Assembly (NCBI RefSeq): GCF_000276665.1
Contig: NW_004955425.1
Span: 25,228,996-25,292,995, forward strand
Source: Chinchilla lanigera
Taxonomy: Eukaryota; Chordata; Mammalia; Rodentia; Chinchillidae
DNA length: 64,000 bases
Direction of reading: 5' to 3'
Below, piece by piece: positions 60,672 to 64,000 of the stretch. Every line of letters begins with the position of its first letter. The stretch's first letter is position 1. A model generated the notes under the pieces. That model was not told the origin of the DNA. It did no database searches and saw only the letters and a list, made by a program, of their open reading frames with translations. Both the position numbers and the translations under genes were made by a program.

Positions 60672-60779
60672 ACTGAATCAGGATATGGATCTGAATCCAG
60701 CTTGCGTCGACATGGCTCAATGGTGTCACTGGTGTCTGGAGCAAGTGGCTATTCTGCAACATCCACCTCTTCATTCAAG
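60672..60779 (+). CDS. CERT1: CERT1 coding exon 4, serine-repeat regulatory motif
   Basis: 108 bp, phase 0, encodes residues 117-152. It holds the serine-repeat motif: after LRRHG comes S132, then a Ser at every third position (135, 138, 141, 144, 147). From published work on CERT, protein kinase D phosphorylates S132 and casein kinase 1 gamma 2 then phosphorylates the following repeats. This folds the PH and START domains onto each other and switches transfer off. PP2Cepsilon reverses it. The R-R-H-G-S kinase context and all six serines are intact. The acceptor is a T-rich tract ending tttttag. The donor AAG|gtttgt has T at +3 and so is weaker than those of exons 2 and 3. The exon is exactly in frame, so skipping would delete the off-switch without a frameshift. 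Confidence 0.97.
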
Positions 60780-61694
<915 letters not shown>

Positions 61695-62119
61695 TAATTA
61701 GGCTATTACCACTATTTTTACTTGGAGAATGAATGGATTTAAAGCTTCTTGATCTTAACGGGTAATGTCTTTAAGTAATAAAGGTAATTATAGTCACTTT
61801 TGCTTCAAACTCCTAGTATAACAGATTTTGGAGTCCACATAACTTCAGGACTTTAATAACACATACTCATTTCTGATCATCCGTACCAGATGCCATTCAG
61901 ACTTCTAAATGACACTTTTTATTCTGTTAAAAAAATGGTATCTGATATCTTGATAATATGAAATGTCTCACATTTTTATGTCTAATAAATTTGCCCCTTG
62001 ATAAGTCTTAGAGAAGACAGCATTTATTCATTTCTCCATATCTGGAATCAGTTCACAGATTTCTTCTTCTGTCTCCCTTCCTCCCACTGTTCTTTCTCCT
62101 TTCTTTCACTGTCTTTGCC

Positions 62120-62243
62120 TTGACTGCCTGCCTCCTTGCCTACCTGCCTATCTCTCTGTCTCTGTCCCTGTCCCTGTCTCTGTGTCTGTCTCTCTCTCTC
62201 TCTCTCTTTCTCTCTCCCTCCCTCCCTCCCTCCCTCCCTCCCT
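62120..62243 (+). repeat. CT-rich microsatellite
   Basis: TGCC, CTGT, CT and CCCT units in succession. It produces spurious Ser/Leu/Pro-rich frames. Confidence 0.96.
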
Positions 62244-62547
62244 CATGTTCCTCCCCTACCACCCTTTTGCTCATGGAGAAAGAACCCAGTAATGAAGTAC
62301 TGTCTTTGTGAACTCTGTTTGCCTTTGTCTGTTTTATTTCTTAGGTCTGTCTCCTTATCTGTAGAGTCTACTGGTCTCCCTTTGGGTTCCCTATCCTTTT
62401 TATACAGTTTAAAAACTCCAGGGCAGTGAGCTGGAGCAGTCATTAAGCTCATACCATTTGTTGTTCCAGTTCTCAGGGATCACTGCCTTTTTTACTTGAT
62501 ACTTAGATTCTTGAAAATCATTGTCTTCAAATGTTTTGTCAAGTTTT

Positions 62548-62692
62548 TTAGATTTTTTTTTTTTGTCTTTTTGAAACAGGGCCTCATTAGCCAGTTCAGG
62601 CTGATCTTGAACTTATTTTGTAGCCCAGGCTGGCCTGGAACTCACAGCAATCCTCCTTCGCCAGCCTCCCCCATGCTGGGATTACAGACAGC
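62548..62692 (-). mobile_element. B1 SINE
   Basis: Antisense B1 (tttttgaaacagggcctc ... gctgggattacagacag), somewhat diverged. Confidence 0.83.
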
Positions 62693-62870
62693 CTAAATTT
62701 ATATTAGAGTGTACATTCAATCCTTATTATTTATTCTTGCTGAGAAACAAAAAGTCCTCTTAAAGTAGTACTTTTGTCCAAATTAAGTAGCCTTGGAATT
62801 CTTTATTTTTAATATCTTGTTTTTGTTTTTTTAACATTTGATAATTTTCTTTAAAAATAAATCCACCTGA

Positions 62871-63035
62871 GCCACGCATGGTGGCGGCGCCTGTATTCCC
62901 AGCACTTGGGAGGCTGAGACAGGAGGATCGCTAGGAGTTTGAGACTAGCTTGCGATACATAATGAGTTCAAAGCCAGCCTGAGTTACATAGTAAGACCCT
63001 GTCTCAAAAAATAATAATAAAAGAAAATAAAAAAG
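62871..63035 (+). mobile_element. B1 SINE
   Basis: Sense full-length B1 (gccacgcatggtggcggc) with an aat-rich tail. Near-perfect target duplication aaatccacctga / aaatccaactga at 62859-62870 and 63036-63047. Confidence 0.9.
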
Positions 63036-63092
63036 AAATCCAACTGACCTAAGACTGTACCTCTTTTATCAGAATAAGCAGTTTTTTGGGGT

Positions 63093-63259
63093 TTTTGTTT
63101 GGTTTTTGTCTTTTTTCAGGCAGGGTCTCCCTATGCAGTTCAGGCTGTCCTTGAGCTCACTTTGTAGCCCAGGTTGGTCTTGAACTCACAATGATCCTCC
63201 TGCCTCAGCACCCCTGGGACTGAGTGCTGGAATTACAGGCATGTGCCACCACGCCCAGC
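63093..63259 (-). mobile_element. B1 SINE
   Basis: Antisense B1 with a small insertion near gcacccctgggactgag. Probable target duplication cagaataagcag / cagattaaacag. Confidence 0.85.
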
Positions 63260-63548
63260 CCAGATTAAACAGTTTATATTACCTTTTTTCCTTGAAAATT
63301 AGCCCGTTAAACAAAAACATGATGTACATAGAGATGGGTTTTGTCTAATCTTTCAGTGATCCAATAGTGTTACAGTAATGTTAACAGTATTTGAGTATTG
63401 CCAATAATGTTACAATATTTGAAGGACACAAGTTATGATGGAGGAAGTAGAGGTTAGTCCTTTAGGTCTTGATACTCTAGTAGTTGCCAAAGTAGGTTGC
63501 CTGTTACCTAAATACATTATTTGATTTAAAAATCAAGACGTGTATACC

Positions 63549-63649
63549 TGGGGCTGGGGATCTAGCTCAGCGGCAAAAGCGCCTGCCTGGCAAGCGCAAG
63601 GTCGTGAGTTCGGGTCCCGGTACCGGAGAAAAAAAAAAAAAAAAAAAAA
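63549..63649 (+). mobile_element. ID SINE, youngest copy
   Basis: Sense ID almost identical to the 16098 copy, with a ~20-A tail. A perfect 14-bp target duplication (aagacgtgtatacc) occurs at 63535-63548 and 63650-63663. Confidence 0.95.
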
Positions 63650-63764
63650 AAGACGTGTATACCATATTAAAAGTTAAGTTCTTCTAACCGTGCTCTTCTA
63701 TTTATAATTAATTTAGTGACTTGAGATTAATCTAAAAAAATTAGATTACTTAACATTTTTTACC

Positions 63765-63890
63765 TTTTGTTTCCTCAGCTGTAAAAGTAATGTTATGTCC
63801 AGCACATGTGATTGTGAAAATTAAATAAGAATATGTATATCAGCACTGTTTAACAGCAAAAACTTAAGTAGTAGCTGCTGTTATTAATAT
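63765..63890 (+). repeat. MIR fragment
   Basis: tttgtttcctcagctgtaaaag and gaaaattaaataagaatatg match the conserved MIR 3' half. Confidence 0.6.
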
Positions 63891-64000
63891 GGTTAAATTT
63901 GGGTTGTTGCAGCAATAAAGAAGGCAGGAATGTACAAGTTCCAAATATGAGATTTAGCAGAACAGATTTGAGTCTTGGTAAAGGAGATGGAGAGGCAGGA

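Noticed and set aside
62120..62452. Ser/Leu/Pro-rich frames
   Set aside because: Translation of the CT-rich microsatellite only.

Overview
This is a mammalian, almost certainly rodent, nuclear window. It covers the 5' part of one protein gene on the + strand, CERT1 (older name COL4A3BP), which encodes the ceramide transfer protein. Four coding exons are readable: exon 2 (4563-4697), exon 3 (38081-38197), exon 4 (60672-60779) and exon 5 (61554-61692). Numbering assumes that residues 1-32 lie on an exon just upstream of the window. The four exons read without interruption from W33 to K198 of the usual protein: the PI4P-binding PH domain (exons 2-3), the serine-repeat phosphoregulatory segment (exon 4) and the start of the middle region (exon 5). 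Exons 2, 3 and 4 are 135, 117 and 108 bp, all phase 0. Exon 5 ends in phase 1. The FFAT motif and START domain lie beyond the right edge. No other protein gene was found. The remaining open frames are chance frames or pieces of transposons.

Layout. 1-360 is CpG-rich and looks like the downstream edge of the promoter island, followed by the rest of intron 1. Intron 2 (33.4 kb) and intron 3 (22.5 kb) are packed with interspersed repeats. Intron 4 is short (774 bp) and intron 5 runs off the window. Monomeric B1 SINEs are abundant, many with clean target-site duplications. ID-type tRNA-like SINEs are also common, three of them with target-site duplications of 14-17 bp and nearly identical bodies. 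Older B1-dID dimers occur too. I recognised no B2 element. That combination argues for a non-murid rodent (squirrel-related or castorimorph, for example beaver or kangaroo-rat relatives). This is inference from repeats, not a species call.

Other mobile DNA includes many L1 3' ends sharing one AT-rich 3' end, a twin-primed L1, an old L1 split by nested LTRs, MaLR and other LTRs, an endogenous retrovirus protease fragment, two mariner transposase fossils, a TA-flanked MITE family, MER2, MIR and L2 pieces, and one antisense 3'-UTR retrocopy of unidentified origin.

The least expected structures are an exact 88-bp direct repeat on either side of exon 2, an ~840-bp element with two levels of internal tandem repetition (19.3-20.1 kb), and an unrecognised unit present as 1, 2 and 3 copies between 43.9 and 47.3 kb and once more at 59.0 kb. 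I found no previously undescribed biological system. Boundaries of old repeats are approximate, and family names come from recognition by eye, without database comparison.
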